A program made the position numbers and the translations under genes. The notes below the pieces were generated by a model that did no database searches, was not told where the DNA came from, and saw nothing but the letters and a program-made list of their open reading frames with translations. This document shows positions 25,668 to 33,755 of a DNA stretch of 64,000 bases, piece by piece. Position 1 is the stretch's first letter. The number at the start of each line of letters is the position of its first letter. Location: the NCBI RefSeq assembly GCF_036287215.1, contig NZ_CP142860.1, forward strand, positions 992,001-1,056,000, given 5' to 3'. The DNA comes from Caproiciproducens sp. CPB-2 (GTDB taxonomy: Bacteria; Bacillota; Clostridia; Oscillospirales; Acutalibacteraceae).

Positions 25668-26822
25668 TTACGGTTTGGAAACAATGTTGTACTCCGTATC
25701 AAATTTTTCCCAATCCCAGCCGTCGCTGTGAGAATGCTGAATCGCCTGGAAGGTGGGGGTCAGAACATACTTCGCGTTTTGATACTCGTTGCCGGCATCT
25801 TCGCTGAGCTTAACGGTCAGATCAAGCACGGCGATCGTATCAGTCGCGCTTGGAGATTCGCCGCCGTAGGTGCCTTTCAGTCCGCCTTTATCATTGCTGG
25901 AGCAATAATAAAAACCGTCGGCAGCATTTTTCGTCCAGTTCGTACCGTTCGTGACGACGGTGTCGATCACGTCGTTTGTAAGGCTCTCATCCTTCTGCCA
26001 CTTATCATTCCGGAATGTCTCCCAATGGCCTTCCAGCTTTACCCGCACGTCAATGTCCTTGGTTCCGGAATTGGTGACGTAGAACGCGAGCTTGTTTGTG
26101 TCGCCCGGGTTCCAGTTGGCTTCGTCGATGATGTTTCTGCCGCAGATGTAATCGATGTCAAAGCCGTCGTCGCTCTGGTTGTCTCCTCCATTCGACAATG
26201 TTTTTGGAGTGGCGTCCACCAGCTTGACATAGCAAGCCGTATCGATCGGGTTGGGCACCATGCTCTTATGGTAGTCGCCTTTTGAATTTGTTTGGTTGGA
26301 AACCGTTCCCGCGTAAGTCCAATCGTTGTTGTCGTCGCTTACATAAACCTTGGCGGTTTCAACATAGTTTGACGCGCTGTTTCCCCACGTACCTTCTATT
26401 ACCAGCACGTCGCCTTTCCGGAGCGGTTTATCATTGTCAAACTGAACGACGATCTCCCCGCCGTAGCCCATGCTGTAAATCTCGGAGTCAGCTTTCTTTT
26501 CCGCTTTTATCAAAACTTTATCCGGGTCATTCCGGTTGCTGGGGCCTGGTTTCGGAAGAGGATCGCCGTTTTTATAGGTTCCTCTTTTTACACTGACAAC
26601 ACTTACCGGCGCCACGTCTTCGTAGTAAAGAGGTTTGCCCGATTCGTCGGTATCCTCCACTACGGACTGGCCCGCCTGGATTTCCACCGTGCCCGCGGTG
26701 AATTTGGAGCCCTCGACTTCCTTTTTGTCAGTAAACCAGGCCATGGTCCCGCCGCCGACCAGGGCGACGGCCGTTACGATGCCGACTATTCCCGTCAGAA
26801 GTTTCACTCTTGATTTTGTCAT
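25668..26822 (-). CDS. TasA/CalY-like protein with inserted carbohydrate/adhesion-type domain
   Basis: 384 residues from ATG 26822 after AAGGGTGG; the longer in-frame start at 26900 would overlap the upstream gene. A SipW-type signal (VALVGGGTMAWFTDKKEVEG) opens a TasA-like fold. Between its strands, about residues 60-200, sits an extra module: a beta sandwich with YGGEIVVQFDN, KGDVLVIEGTW, KVYVSDDNNDW and DGFDIDYICG, a pattern seen in extracellular surface proteins. The TasA fold resumes at NPGDTNKLAFYVTNSGTKDI and ends with NEYQNAKYVLTPTFQAIQ. Confidence 0.8.
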   Translation of the reverse strand: MTKSRVKLLTGIVGIVTAVALVGGGTMAWFTDKKEVEGSKFTAGTVEIQAGQSVVEDTDESGKPLYYEDVAPVSVVSVKRGTYKNGDPLPKPGPSNRNDPDKVLIKAEKKADSEIYSMGYGGEIVVQFDNDKPLRKGDVLVIEGTWGNSASNYVETAKVYVSDDNNDWTYAGTVSNQTNSKGDYHKSMVPNPIDTACYVKLVDATPKTLSNGGDNQSDDGFDIDYICGRNIIDEANWNPGDTNKLAFYVTNSGTKDIDVRVKLEGHWETFRNDKWQKDESLTNDVIDTVVTNGTNWTKNAADGFYYCSSNDKGGLKGTYGGESPSATDTIAVLDLTVKLSEDAGNEYQNAKYVLTPTFQAIQHSHSDGWDWEKFDTEYNIVSKP

Positions 26823-26886
26823 ACAATGATCCACCCTTCTTGTATTTTGTCTAAGCTTTGTGGAATTTGTTTTAACCCCTTGTTCA

Positions 26887-27552
26887 TTAAGTGCTTTCAT
26901 CCGCTTCCATCGTGGAATGGCCTGCGTTTCTTATCACTTGAGTAGCCGTGACATTCAGGCTGAGATTCAGTTTGTAATTTTTTAAAGAAGCTGCATTGCC
27001 TTTTACCTGAAATACCAAATAAAAGGTCGCTTTCGATCCGGGCTCTACGACAATGTCGCGCGATTTTCTATTTTTGTAAGATCTGTAATAATAGGTAGCT
27101 TTTTTAGAAGAATAAGACCATTTGCTGATTGGTTCAGGGTCTATTTTCGGTTGTGAGGGACGTTGCCATCCCTTTTCCACGGTTTCCGTGTCTTTTGTTT
27201 TTGAGCCGACAAACAGCCACTTTTCAGAAAGCTTTGCCTGCAGGGTAACCGGAGTCGTTCCTGTATTGGTAATGGTCCATTCAACGTAATACTTTTGATC
27301 GTCATCATCGTCGCAATCGGGTTCACACTGAATCTGGGAATCGGATTGCTTCTCCTCGAATTTGCCTTTGTGGCCGCCATCTTTTTCTTTGCTTCCCTGA
27401 TCTGTCACCTCAACTGTGATGGCTGCATTGCCGGTGTTGATTTCAGCCGGGGGAACCTGAGCATCCGTAAAATAGGCGTTGGTCGACCCTCCCAGCATGC
27501 CGACCGTCAGAATGACAAGGAGAACGCTGATAAAAACAGATTTTCTGATCAT
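26887..27552 (-). CDS. TasA/CalY-like SipW-dependent protein, acidic insertion
   Basis: 221 residues, start overlapping the sipW stop (ATGA). The SipW-type signal is VGMLGGSTNAYFTDAQ. An unusual charged stretch (EEKQSDSQIQCEPDCDDDDD, about 65-85) precedes the beta-rich fibre domain (VEWTITNTGTTPVTLQAKL, GSKATFYLVFQVKGN). The two cysteines and the Asp run could bind a metal such as calcium; this is inference. Confidence 0.82.
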   Translation of the reverse strand: MIRKSVFISVLLVILTVGMLGGSTNAYFTDAQVPPAEINTGNAAITVEVTDQGSKEKDGGHKGKFEEKQSDSQIQCEPDCDDDDDQKYYVEWTITNTGTTPVTLQAKLSEKWLFVGSKTKDTETVEKGWQRPSQPKIDPEPISKWSYSSKKATYYYRSYKNRKSRDIVVEPGSKATFYLVFQVKGNAASLKNYKLNLSLNVTATQVIRNAGHSTMEADEST

Positions 27553-28208
27553 CGTTCCTCCTTTCCAACGGCTTGCGCGGGGATTTCCTGAGAACTGCTT
27601 TCTTCCTTTACCTGCTTTTTAGAATTCGAATAAGCTTGATATAAACTGTGGCACTCGAAGAAAAGCAGCAGCGCTCCGGGAACGATAATCAGCAGCAGCA
27701 GCCCGTTCCTGGTCTGGGCAAAATTCATGAAATAACCCAGATAGGGGAGGGTGAAACTGACTCTGCCAATCAGGTCTTCTCCCGGTATGGGGTCGGGGTC
27801 GTTGGCGTGGTTTGCGTCGCCTTTGGTCAGAAATTCCGGGCCGTTTGACTTTTGGTTGATTCCAACTACCCTGTGCGTCGTCATTTGATCGCTTCCCGCG
27901 AAACCCTTGAAGGTAATAATATCGCCCTTTTTGATCTCCGCGGCGTCCACCGGATTGACGAAGGCAACACTGCCGGTGTCAAACTGAGGAGCCATACTGC
28001 CGCTGAGCACGACCAGCATATAATGCCCCGCGATCTTCGGCGCGCCGCCGGTCATTTTGCTGCGTACCATGCAGAACAGCATAAAAGCGATCAGGATCAT
28101 CAATAAGGCAAAAAGCACATTTCCGACTGCCTTAAATATTTTTCGGAAAATTTTAGGAGAGTCCTTTTGGGGCTCCGATCTCTCAACCGTTCCTGTTTCC
28201 GTCTCCAT
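27549..28208 (-). CDS. sipW: SipW-type (ER-like) signal peptidase I
   Basis: 219 residues. N-terminal membrane helix about 28-48, catalytic Ser71 in VVLSGSMAP, His112 in MTTHRVVG replacing the usual Lys, and Asp131 in LTKGDANHAND: the Ser/His/Asp arrangement of SipW and ER-type peptidases. A second helix is near 175-195. It should process the three following TasA-like precursors, as in the Bacillus tapA-sipW-tasA operon. Confidence 0.92.
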   Translation of the reverse strand: METETGTVERSEPQKDSPKIFRKIFKAVGNVLFALLMILIAFMLFCMVRSKMTGGAPKIAGHYMLVVLSGSMAPQFDTGSVAFVNPVDAAEIKKGDIITFKGFAGSDQMTTHRVVGINQKSNGPEFLTKGDANHANDPDPIPGEDLIGRVSFTLPYLGYFMNFAQTRNGLLLLIIVPGALLLFFECHSLYQAYSNSKKQVKEESSSQEIPAQAVGKEER

Positions 28209-28235
28209 AATTACCTCCCGGGCGTATGCCCGCTT

Positions 28236-28784
28236 TTAAGATTCTGCTCCGCTCTGAGCGGAATGCCCGGTTTCCGTTACGTTGCCGGGAGCGTCTGCGT
28301 TTGTACTCTCCGTTTTCGCTGTATCCCCGTCCTGTGCCGGAGTGCTTTGTATTTCGGAGTGGGACTCCGTTTCGGACTGCGGTGCCGTGCTTTCCGCGGT
28401 ACTTTCCGCCGTGCTTGCGGCTGAGCTTTGGACGGTGCTTTCCGCGTTACTTTCGGCTTTGCTTTCCGCAGCGCCCGGTTTGGCGGCTGCGGAGGAGCTT
28501 TCCCCGGGCTGAGCCTCCGGCGCGGCCTCTAAATTCAGGCGGGGTCCTCTGCCTCCCGAGGTAAAATCAAAGGTGGCTGAGGCACTGCCGGAAGCAGTAA
28601 AACGGGCGCCGGTTTGCATATGGGGGATTGTATAAAACAGAAAAGCCATACAGAGAACGGCCAGCAACAGAATTTCCCCAATCCGTTTTGCAGCCGTTTC
28701 ATCCGGTTTCCACGTTTTTCGCCGATTGCTCCATGAATGCCCTGCTCTGCGCATTCGCGCTTCCTCCTCGCACTGTTTTGTCAT
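28236..28784 (-). CDS. Low-complexity membrane protein in tapA position
   Basis: 182 residues. A charged N-terminus and one membrane helix (about 37-55) lead to a short TasA-signal-like stretch (ARFTASGSASATFDF), then more than 90 residues of Ala/Glu/Ser/Thr repeats (AESTAESTAPQSETESHSE). B. subtilis TapA, encoded just upstream of sipW, also has an N-terminal hydrophobic segment and an acidic low-complexity tail. Sequence identity is not claimed; the parallel is in position and composition. Confidence 0.7.
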   Translation of the reverse strand: MTKQCEEEARMRRAGHSWSNRRKTWKPDETAAKRIGEILLLAVLCMAFLFYTIPHMQTGARFTASGSASATFDFTSGGRGPRLNLEAAPEAQPGESSSAAAKPGAAESKAESNAESTVQSSAASTAESTAESTAPQSETESHSEIQSTPAQDGDTAKTESTNADAPGNVTETGHSAQSGAES

Positions 28785-28785
28785 T

Positions 28786-29064
28786 TTACCCTATGATCTT
28801 CTTTTGGGGATAGTCCTCTTCCCGACTTTCCCCCCAAGAATCCCACGATCTTAACTGCGCCAGCTCTTCGCGGCTCTGACAGATTCCGGCTTCAAGCAGA
28901 TGAAAAAGCTCCAGGCTGCTCCGGAACGGAACATATTTATCTTTTTCCAGCCAGCGGATATAACCCTGTATGCTGTAATGGTCGGAACGTACCACCTTGA
29001 TTAAAAAAGTGGGGGAAGTATCGGATGCCGTTCGCACCATACTCTTCCCTGAACAAGCTTTCAT
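28786..29064 (-). CDS. Small conserved hypothetical protein of the sipW operon
   Basis: 92 residues from ATG 29064 after ACGGAGG. The core FLIKVVRSDHYSIQGYIRWL plus FRSSLELFHLLEAG looks like a small single-domain family often found near regulators and surface genes in Firmicutes. No function is known to me. It lies 1 bp from the next gene, so it is probably the operon's first gene. There is no signal peptide. Confidence 0.6.
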   Translation of the reverse strand: MKACSGKSMVRTASDTSPTFLIKVVRSDHYSIQGYIRWLEKDKYVPFRSSLELFHLLEAGICQSREELAQLRSWDSWGESREEDYPQKKIIG

Positions 29065-29211
29065 GATATATCCTCCGTATTCTCTCTGCTTTTGTGATTT
29101 GTTCCCATTATAGCAGGCGCCGATTTCATTATGAGGTTGAATGGATTTCATTTCCCGCACACAGGAATTTATTTCCAGTTATATTTCAGGCACAGTTCAA
29201 TTACAGAAACA

Positions 29212-29262
29212 AAAAAACACCCTGTTAAAGGATAAAATCCTCACAGAGTGTTGTTATTTGTC
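29212..29262 (-). terminator. Terminator after the BTAD regulator gene
   Basis: On the minus strand, an ACACTCTGT / ACAGGGTGT imperfect stem is followed by TTTTTTTTG, 16 bp past the regulator stop. It separates the regulator from the sipW operon. Confidence 0.7.
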
Positions 29263-29277
29263 GAATAAAATTGAATT

Positions 29278-30516
29278 TTATCGGTTGATTTGCTCCAGAT
29301 AATGCGACGGCACATCGCTGAACGGTGTGAATTCCATGACGACTGTCAGGGAACCTTTGCCGACCTGCTTTTCAAACCGCTTCTGGATTCTGGAACCGAC
29401 CAGAATCAGCCCTTCCTGCTTGGTGTCCGTCAGCAGCAGGATCATCTGGTACTGGTTCCACTGTGTAAAGACGTCTCCCCTGCGCAGGGAGTCTTCCAGA
29501 ATCCGTTTCAAGCCTTTGCAGGCCATTTCCATCCGGGCGGGGAAAAGATCGTTTCCCGCGCCGGAAATGGTCGCAAGGCCGAGAAAGGTGTTTCTGCTCC
29601 CGCGCATCCGGCGGCGTTCTTCAAGGTTATAGATAATACGGAAATACTCCAGATCGCAGTACAGTGCGCCGTCCGGATCGTCGCACTGGGAGAAATTCCT
29701 GCTCAGGTCCGACAGATCGGCCCGATGGACGTTTTGTTCCCCTGCGGTGATTCGTCTGTAAATGCTTTTCATGGCCGCGGAAGGTCTCACGGCAAGCTCC
29801 CGGGACATCCGTTCGGTAATATAATTGTAGTGGCTCAGCGCCACGCTGTATTCGTTCAGGGCCAGAAGGGCTTCCAGGAAGCAAAGATGCAAAGATTCTT
29901 CCAGCGGTTCATGGCAGACGGCCTGCTCGAAATACTCCACGATTTCAGAGTGGCGGCCCTGTCCCTTCAGCAGCTTAAAAAGCCGGAGCAAAGACTGTAC
30001 ATAGAGCCGGGAATAATGAGTGTGCAGGGGGAAGGTCCATTCGCAGTTGGGAATTTCCGCCAGATAGGCTCCCTTATACAGCCGGACGGCCCGCTCATAG
30101 TGGCCGATCGCCAGATTTGGGTCACCGTGCTGCTTTGCGTCGGCCTCGCGGATTTCCTTCTCAAAAAGGTCCGTATCCACCGTGCAGCCTTTTCCAAGGG
30201 TAAAAATATAAAAGCCGCCGTCACAGACGAGGTTGAAAGGCGAATCGTCATTTCCGCTTTTTCCAAGCAGCTCTTCCTCCTGCAGCATCTGGCGCAGACG
30301 GAAAATCTGAGTCCGAAGAGTGTTTTTGGAATCGACAAGATCCGCGTCGTCCCATAGATTCTCCACAATGCTGTCGGGAGAAAGGCGCTTCCCCCTGTTC
30401 GCCACAAAATATTTCAGCAGTTCCAGACTCTTATGGGACCTCCTGCTTCCGGTAAAAAGAGACCTGCCGTCCTTCTGTAAGTCCCAGCCTCCCAAAGTAA
30501 ATACTTCCACCGACAT
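29278..30516 (-). CDS. BTAD-domain transcriptional regulator (SARP-like)
   Basis: 412 residues from ATG 30516 after TGGAGG; the longer frame from 30648 lacks a ribosome site. An OmpR-type winged helix (about 1-95: SHKSLELLKYFVANRGKRLS, NTLRTQIFRLRQML) is joined to a bacterial transcriptional activation domain of TPR-like helices (about 100-275). A C-terminal domain (about 290-412, RMRGSRNTFLGLATISGAG) is unidentified; it resembles the GGDEF/cyclase-like tails of some BTAD proteins only loosely. It is probably the activator of the adjacent surface operon. Confidence 0.85.
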   Translation of the reverse strand: MSVEVFTLGGWDLQKDGRSLFTGSRRSHKSLELLKYFVANRGKRLSPDSIVENLWDDADLVDSKNTLRTQIFRLRQMLQEEELLGKSGNDDSPFNLVCDGGFYIFTLGKGCTVDTDLFEKEIREADAKQHGDPNLAIGHYERAVRLYKGAYLAEIPNCEWTFPLHTHYSRLYVQSLLRLFKLLKGQGRHSEIVEYFEQAVCHEPLEESLHLCFLEALLALNEYSVALSHYNYITERMSRELAVRPSAAMKSIYRRITAGEQNVHRADLSDLSRNFSQCDDPDGALYCDLEYFRIIYNLEERRRMRGSRNTFLGLATISGAGNDLFPARMEMACKGLKRILEDSLRRGDVFTQWNQYQMILLLTDTKQEGLILVGSRIQKRFEKQVGKGSLTVVMEFTPFSDVPSHYLEQINR

Positions 30517-30876
30517 TTGATTTCCTCCATCCTTTGGCCACCTGCCCGATTGCGTCCCTGCATCCGTGTCCGTTTTGAGGGCCGGAACCGAAGGAACCAG
30601 CCGAGAATATTTAAACGACCATATTCCAAAGAACAGTTTTTCTGACATGATAATTCTTTAAATTAATTCAAATAAATAATAATCAAAAACTTTTGAAATA
30701 ACAAATGCTTTTGCGCGAATGGTTGATAATGAAGAGCGGACGGTAGATTTTTACGAAATATTTTCGGCTATTTTTCCTATAGACAACAATCTGATACGGT
30801 GATATGCTGGGAAAGAAAAAATTGCATTTTGCCGGAAAAGGGATCCGGATGTGCAAATCGGAGGGAAAAAAAGAGG

Positions 30877-31605
30877 ATGGTTTACCATATTGCCGTCTGT
30901 GAAAACGACCCGGACTGCGCCGCACAGCTGCAGAAAATGATTGAAGAAATCCTGGCCGGCCGGCGTACGGCCTTTTCCTGTGACAGATACACCGCCTGCG
31001 AACAGCTGGAGTCGGCGGTCGCGAGCCCCGGAACGAAGTATCACATCCTTTTTCTGGATACCGTGCTGGATGGAAAGGACGGCGTGGCGTTTGCCGGAAA
31101 ACTGCGGGATTCCGGGCTGCTTTCCCCGATCGTTTTTATCTCCTCCGACGCAAAGTCCGCTCTGGCCGCCTATGCCGCCGCGCCCGTTCATTATTTGCTC
31201 AGGCCCGTGCGGAAGCAGGAACTGCATACCGCGCTCTGCCGGGCGTTCAGGCAGTATGAAGACAGTTCTGTCTGTATGATGGAGACCGCCGGAAGGGAGA
31301 TCACCGTGCTGGCGGCTTGCGATATCTTTTACCTTGAGGTATTTAACAAAATGATTCTGGTGCATTGCAGAGACGGCGGCACTCTGACCGCCGCCGGGCC
31401 GCTGACCGATTTTTTCAGGCGTCTTCCGGCGGGGCGGTTCTATGCCTGCCACCGCTGTTATGTCGTCAATTTTTCCTGCGTGAGGCGTTTGCGCAGAAAT
31501 GAATTCGTGCTCGAGGACGGCGGCGTGATTCCGGTTGCGCGCCGGAGATATCGGGACGCGCTGTGCGCGTGGAAAAACTATCTGGAAGAAGAAAAGATGA
31601 TTTAA
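30877..31605 (+). CDS. LytTR-family response regulator
   Basis: 242 residues from ATG 30877 after GAGGG. A receiver domain (about 1-120) has acidic residues END at 9-11 and phosphoacceptor Asp61 in LFLDTVLDG. The C-terminal LytTR DNA-binding domain (about 140-235) ends in a typical RFYACHRCYVVNFSCVRRL segment. No histidine kinase is adjacent. It is divergent from the BTAD regulator across 360 bp, so shared regulation of the surface operon is plausible. Confidence 0.9.
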   Translation: MVYHIAVCENDPDCAAQLQKMIEEILAGRRTAFSCDRYTACEQLESAVASPGTKYHILFLDTVLDGKDGVAFAGKLRDSGLLSPIVFISSDAKSALAAYAAAPVHYLLRPVRKQELHTALCRAFRQYEDSSVCMMETAGREITVLAACDIFYLEVFNKMILVHCRDGGTLTAAGPLTDFFRRLPAGRFYACHRCYVVNFSCVRRLRRNEFVLEDGGVIPVARRRYRDALCAWKNYLEEEKMI

Positions 31606-31615
31606 AAAGGGGATA

Positions 31616-31658
31616 AGAAACGGTGCTCTCTTTCTTTAAGAGAGCACCGTTTCTTTTG
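31616..31658. terminator. Bidirectional terminator between lytTR and patatin genes
   Basis: 16-bp perfect stem AGAAACGGTGCTCTCT / AGAGAGCACCGTTTCT with a 7-nt loop, then TTTT; the two genes converge. Confidence 0.9.
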
Positions 31659-31682
31659 CATAGATCGTCTTTGTTCCGGGGA

Positions 31683-32546
31683 TTATTTGAATATTGCCTT
31701 GATTGCGGCCATACTCATCTGCGCCGCTTCGTAGCCCGCGTCCATGCACTGCTCCATCTGCTCAAACGTCAGCAGCCCCGATTCCTTTGGCAGCTGTGGC
31801 TTCAGCAGCAATTTTTCCCCGTGGGAGCTCAACTCCTTTAAACGGGTGCTCATGATGGACAGGGAATGCGTTGTAATATCGATGATATTCATTCTGGCGG
31901 GCACCTCGTACTCCTTGGTGACGTCGACCGCCAAAACGTTGGATTCGCCCGCCGCAATTAAAAGATCCACCGGCAGGGTGTTGGTCACGCCGCCGTCGAC
32001 CAGGCACATGTCGCCGATCAGCTTCGGCCGGAAAACCGCGGGCACCGCCATGCTCGCGCGGATCGCCTGACAGATGGGGATATCCGTTTTCCACGTTACC
32101 CCTTCCACCGCGGCGACATTCCGCAGGGAGCTTGTGTAAACAATAGTTTCACCCGAATTGATATCCACCGCCGGAATAATGGTTCTGATATTGGCGTCCA
32201 TAATATTTTTATTATCCGTCTGCGCACAAAGAAACTTTTCCAGACGGTTTCCCTTGAACAGCCCGGTAATGTCGATCTTATGGCGGAACAAAAGCTGCGG
32301 CACCGCCTTTAAAAGGTTTACAAAATCCGCATCACACAGGGATATCCCTGTTTTGGACAGATCCGTAACCATCTGTTTCAGCGCCGGCGCATTCGTCCCT
32401 GTGGCGTAAAGCCCGGCCACGATAGCCCCGGCGCTGGTTCCGGCAATGGAGGAGGGACGCATCCCGGCTTCTTCCAGCGCAAGCAGGACCCCTACGTGAG
32501 CAGCCCCTTTTGTTCCTCCTCCTGAAAGTGCAAGCCCAAATGACAT
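31683..32546 (-). CDS. Patatin-like phospholipase
   Basis: 287 residues. The oxyanion motif GGGTKG is at 9-14, the nucleophile Ser38 is in GTSAG, and the dyad Asp184 is in LVDGGVTN, all intact. Such proteins hydrolyse lipid acyl esters. The single-domain form has no signal peptide and should be cytoplasmic or peripheral. Monocistronic. Confidence 0.93.
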   Translation of the reverse strand: MSFGLALSGGGTKGAAHVGVLLALEEAGMRPSSIAGTSAGAIVAGLYATGTNAPALKQMVTDLSKTGISLCDADFVNLLKAVPQLLFRHKIDITGLFKGNRLEKFLCAQTDNKNIMDANIRTIIPAVDINSGETIVYTSSLRNVAAVEGVTWKTDIPICQAIRASMAVPAVFRPKLIGDMCLVDGGVTNTLPVDLLIAAGESNVLAVDVTKEYEVPARMNIIDITTHSLSIMSTRLKELSSHGEKLLLKPQLPKESGLLTFEQMEQCMDAGYEAAQMSMAAIKAIFK

Positions 32547-32656
32547 CTTTTTTCACCGACTCTCTAAAAATTCAGACCTTCCTGATAAAAGTATATTAGA
32601 GACTCGGCAAAACGGTTCGGGTTTCCGCCGGTTATCAGAGTTAAAAAAAGAGAAAA

Positions 32657-32764
32657 TCAGTCTTTTTTCGCAAATCCCAGAGAGCATAAAACGGTCACGG
32701 CCGCACCGCAGGCGGTGATGACAATGCCCAGAATGAAGCCCGCTACAGACACTCCTTTTTTCAA
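32657..32764 (-). CDS. Small single-helix membrane peptide
   Basis: 35 residues. A TTG start follows GAGGTGAT at good spacing (the frame is open further upstream, to an ATG at 32854 without a ribosome site). The sequence is two Lys, one hydrophobic helix of about 25 residues rich in Ala/Val/Ile, and a basic-acidic tail AKKD. Size and shape fit toxin-like or small regulatory membrane peptides. No antitoxin RNA was identified. Confidence 0.45.
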   Translation of the reverse strand: MKKGVSVAGFILGIVITACGAAVTVLCSLGFAKKD

Positions 32765-32884
32765 CGATATCACCTCATCTGCGATTATACTCCAAATGGC
32801 GGGAGAAGGGAAGAGCGCAAAAGCAATGGCGCCCGCTGTCACAGCAGGCGCCACACGTTCGCGGTTACTTTAAGGAGGCAGAAA

Positions 32885-32962
32885 TTACGGAATCAGAAAC
32901 AGCCACGGCAGCGGCGCCAGCGCCATCTGCGCCGACGCCAGCGCCAGCAAGAGTTGCAACAC
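32885..32962 (-). CDS. Possible 25-residue hydrophobic peptide
   Basis: GTG start about 13 nt after AAAGGAG. Almost purely hydrophobic (LLLALASAQMALAPLPWLFL). The Ala/Leu repetition may be chance in GC-rich sequence, so this is tentative. Confidence 0.25.
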   Translation of the reverse strand: MLQLLLALASAQMALAPLPWLFLIP

Positions 32963-33133
32963 ATTTTTAACCCTCAACTCCTTTCGACGGTTCTGTCATA
33001 TACTATGAAAACAGCAAACAGCTTGTCAATATGAAGTTAAGGAATGCCCGGCTATGAAAATACCGGAGGTATCCGATGAGTTTCGGAAGGCCCCCGGTAC
33101 GGGATATTTTTATCGTCTGCCTGTGTGCTTTTC

Positions 33134-33322
33134 TCAGAACCGGGGCGTGCCGCTTGGTTTCTCCGGCTCGGCTTCCCGGATCAGATTTTCGGCGATTTTG
33201 CGCAGATCCTCTTCCGAACGCACGTCGGGGCTGGTCTGTTTGATGCTTTCCTGCACAAATTTCGGCAGCGAGAGAAAATACTGATTGTTTTCCAGATTTT
33301 TCGCAAATTTATTATCAGACAT
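33134..33322 (-). CDS. Small hypothetical protein
   Basis: 62 residues, ATG after GCGGAGG. Predicted helical (LPKFVQESIKQTSPDVRSEE, then LRKIAENLIREAE) and hydrophilic. It lies 27 bp after the stop of the next small gene upstream, so the two are probably co-transcribed. Not recognised. Confidence 0.55.
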   Translation of the reverse strand: MSDNKFAKNLENNQYFLSLPKFVQESIKQTSPDVRSEEDLRKIAENLIREAEPEKPSGTPRF

Positions 33323-33349
33323 AATTTACCTCCGCAAGTTATCGATATT

Positions 33350-33544
33350 TCACAGCGTTTGAACGAATTCCCTGATGCTTTCCAGTTCCCCAGTCAGCGG
33401 TACGCCGATCACCTTTGACAGGGCCTGGTTCAGCTCTTCGTACTGATCGCCGGTGGTGATCATCCGCTCGGACTGGTGTTCCTTCAGCAATGCAATCCGG
33501 CGGTCGAGTTCGTTGATTACCGCCTTTTTGATGTCTTTGCTCAT
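33350..33544 (-). CDS. Small hypothetical protein
   Basis: 64 residues from ATG 33544 after AAAGGAAGTG. Charged and helical (IKKAVINELDRRIALLKEHQ ... YEELNQALSKVIG). No recognised domain. Probably one unit with the 62-residue gene downstream. Confidence 0.55.
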   Translation of the reverse strand: MSKDIKKAVINELDRRIALLKEHQSERMITTGDQYEELNQALSKVIGVPLTGELESIREFVQTL

Positions 33545-33755
33545 GAAAGCACTTCCTTTCGCGGTTAGTATGTGTTTCCGGGACGGAGAGTATGCGCGCC
33601 GTTCCGGTATCGGACCCATGAAGGGAATGCATTCCGGGGATCATTAGACTATTGGGCAAAGTTGTGCTATAATTTTAAAAATTGAAAATATAGAACATGG
33701 TAGTGGAAAACAGAAAAGCGCCAGGTTATCTATAAATATGAAATTAGGAGTAAAT

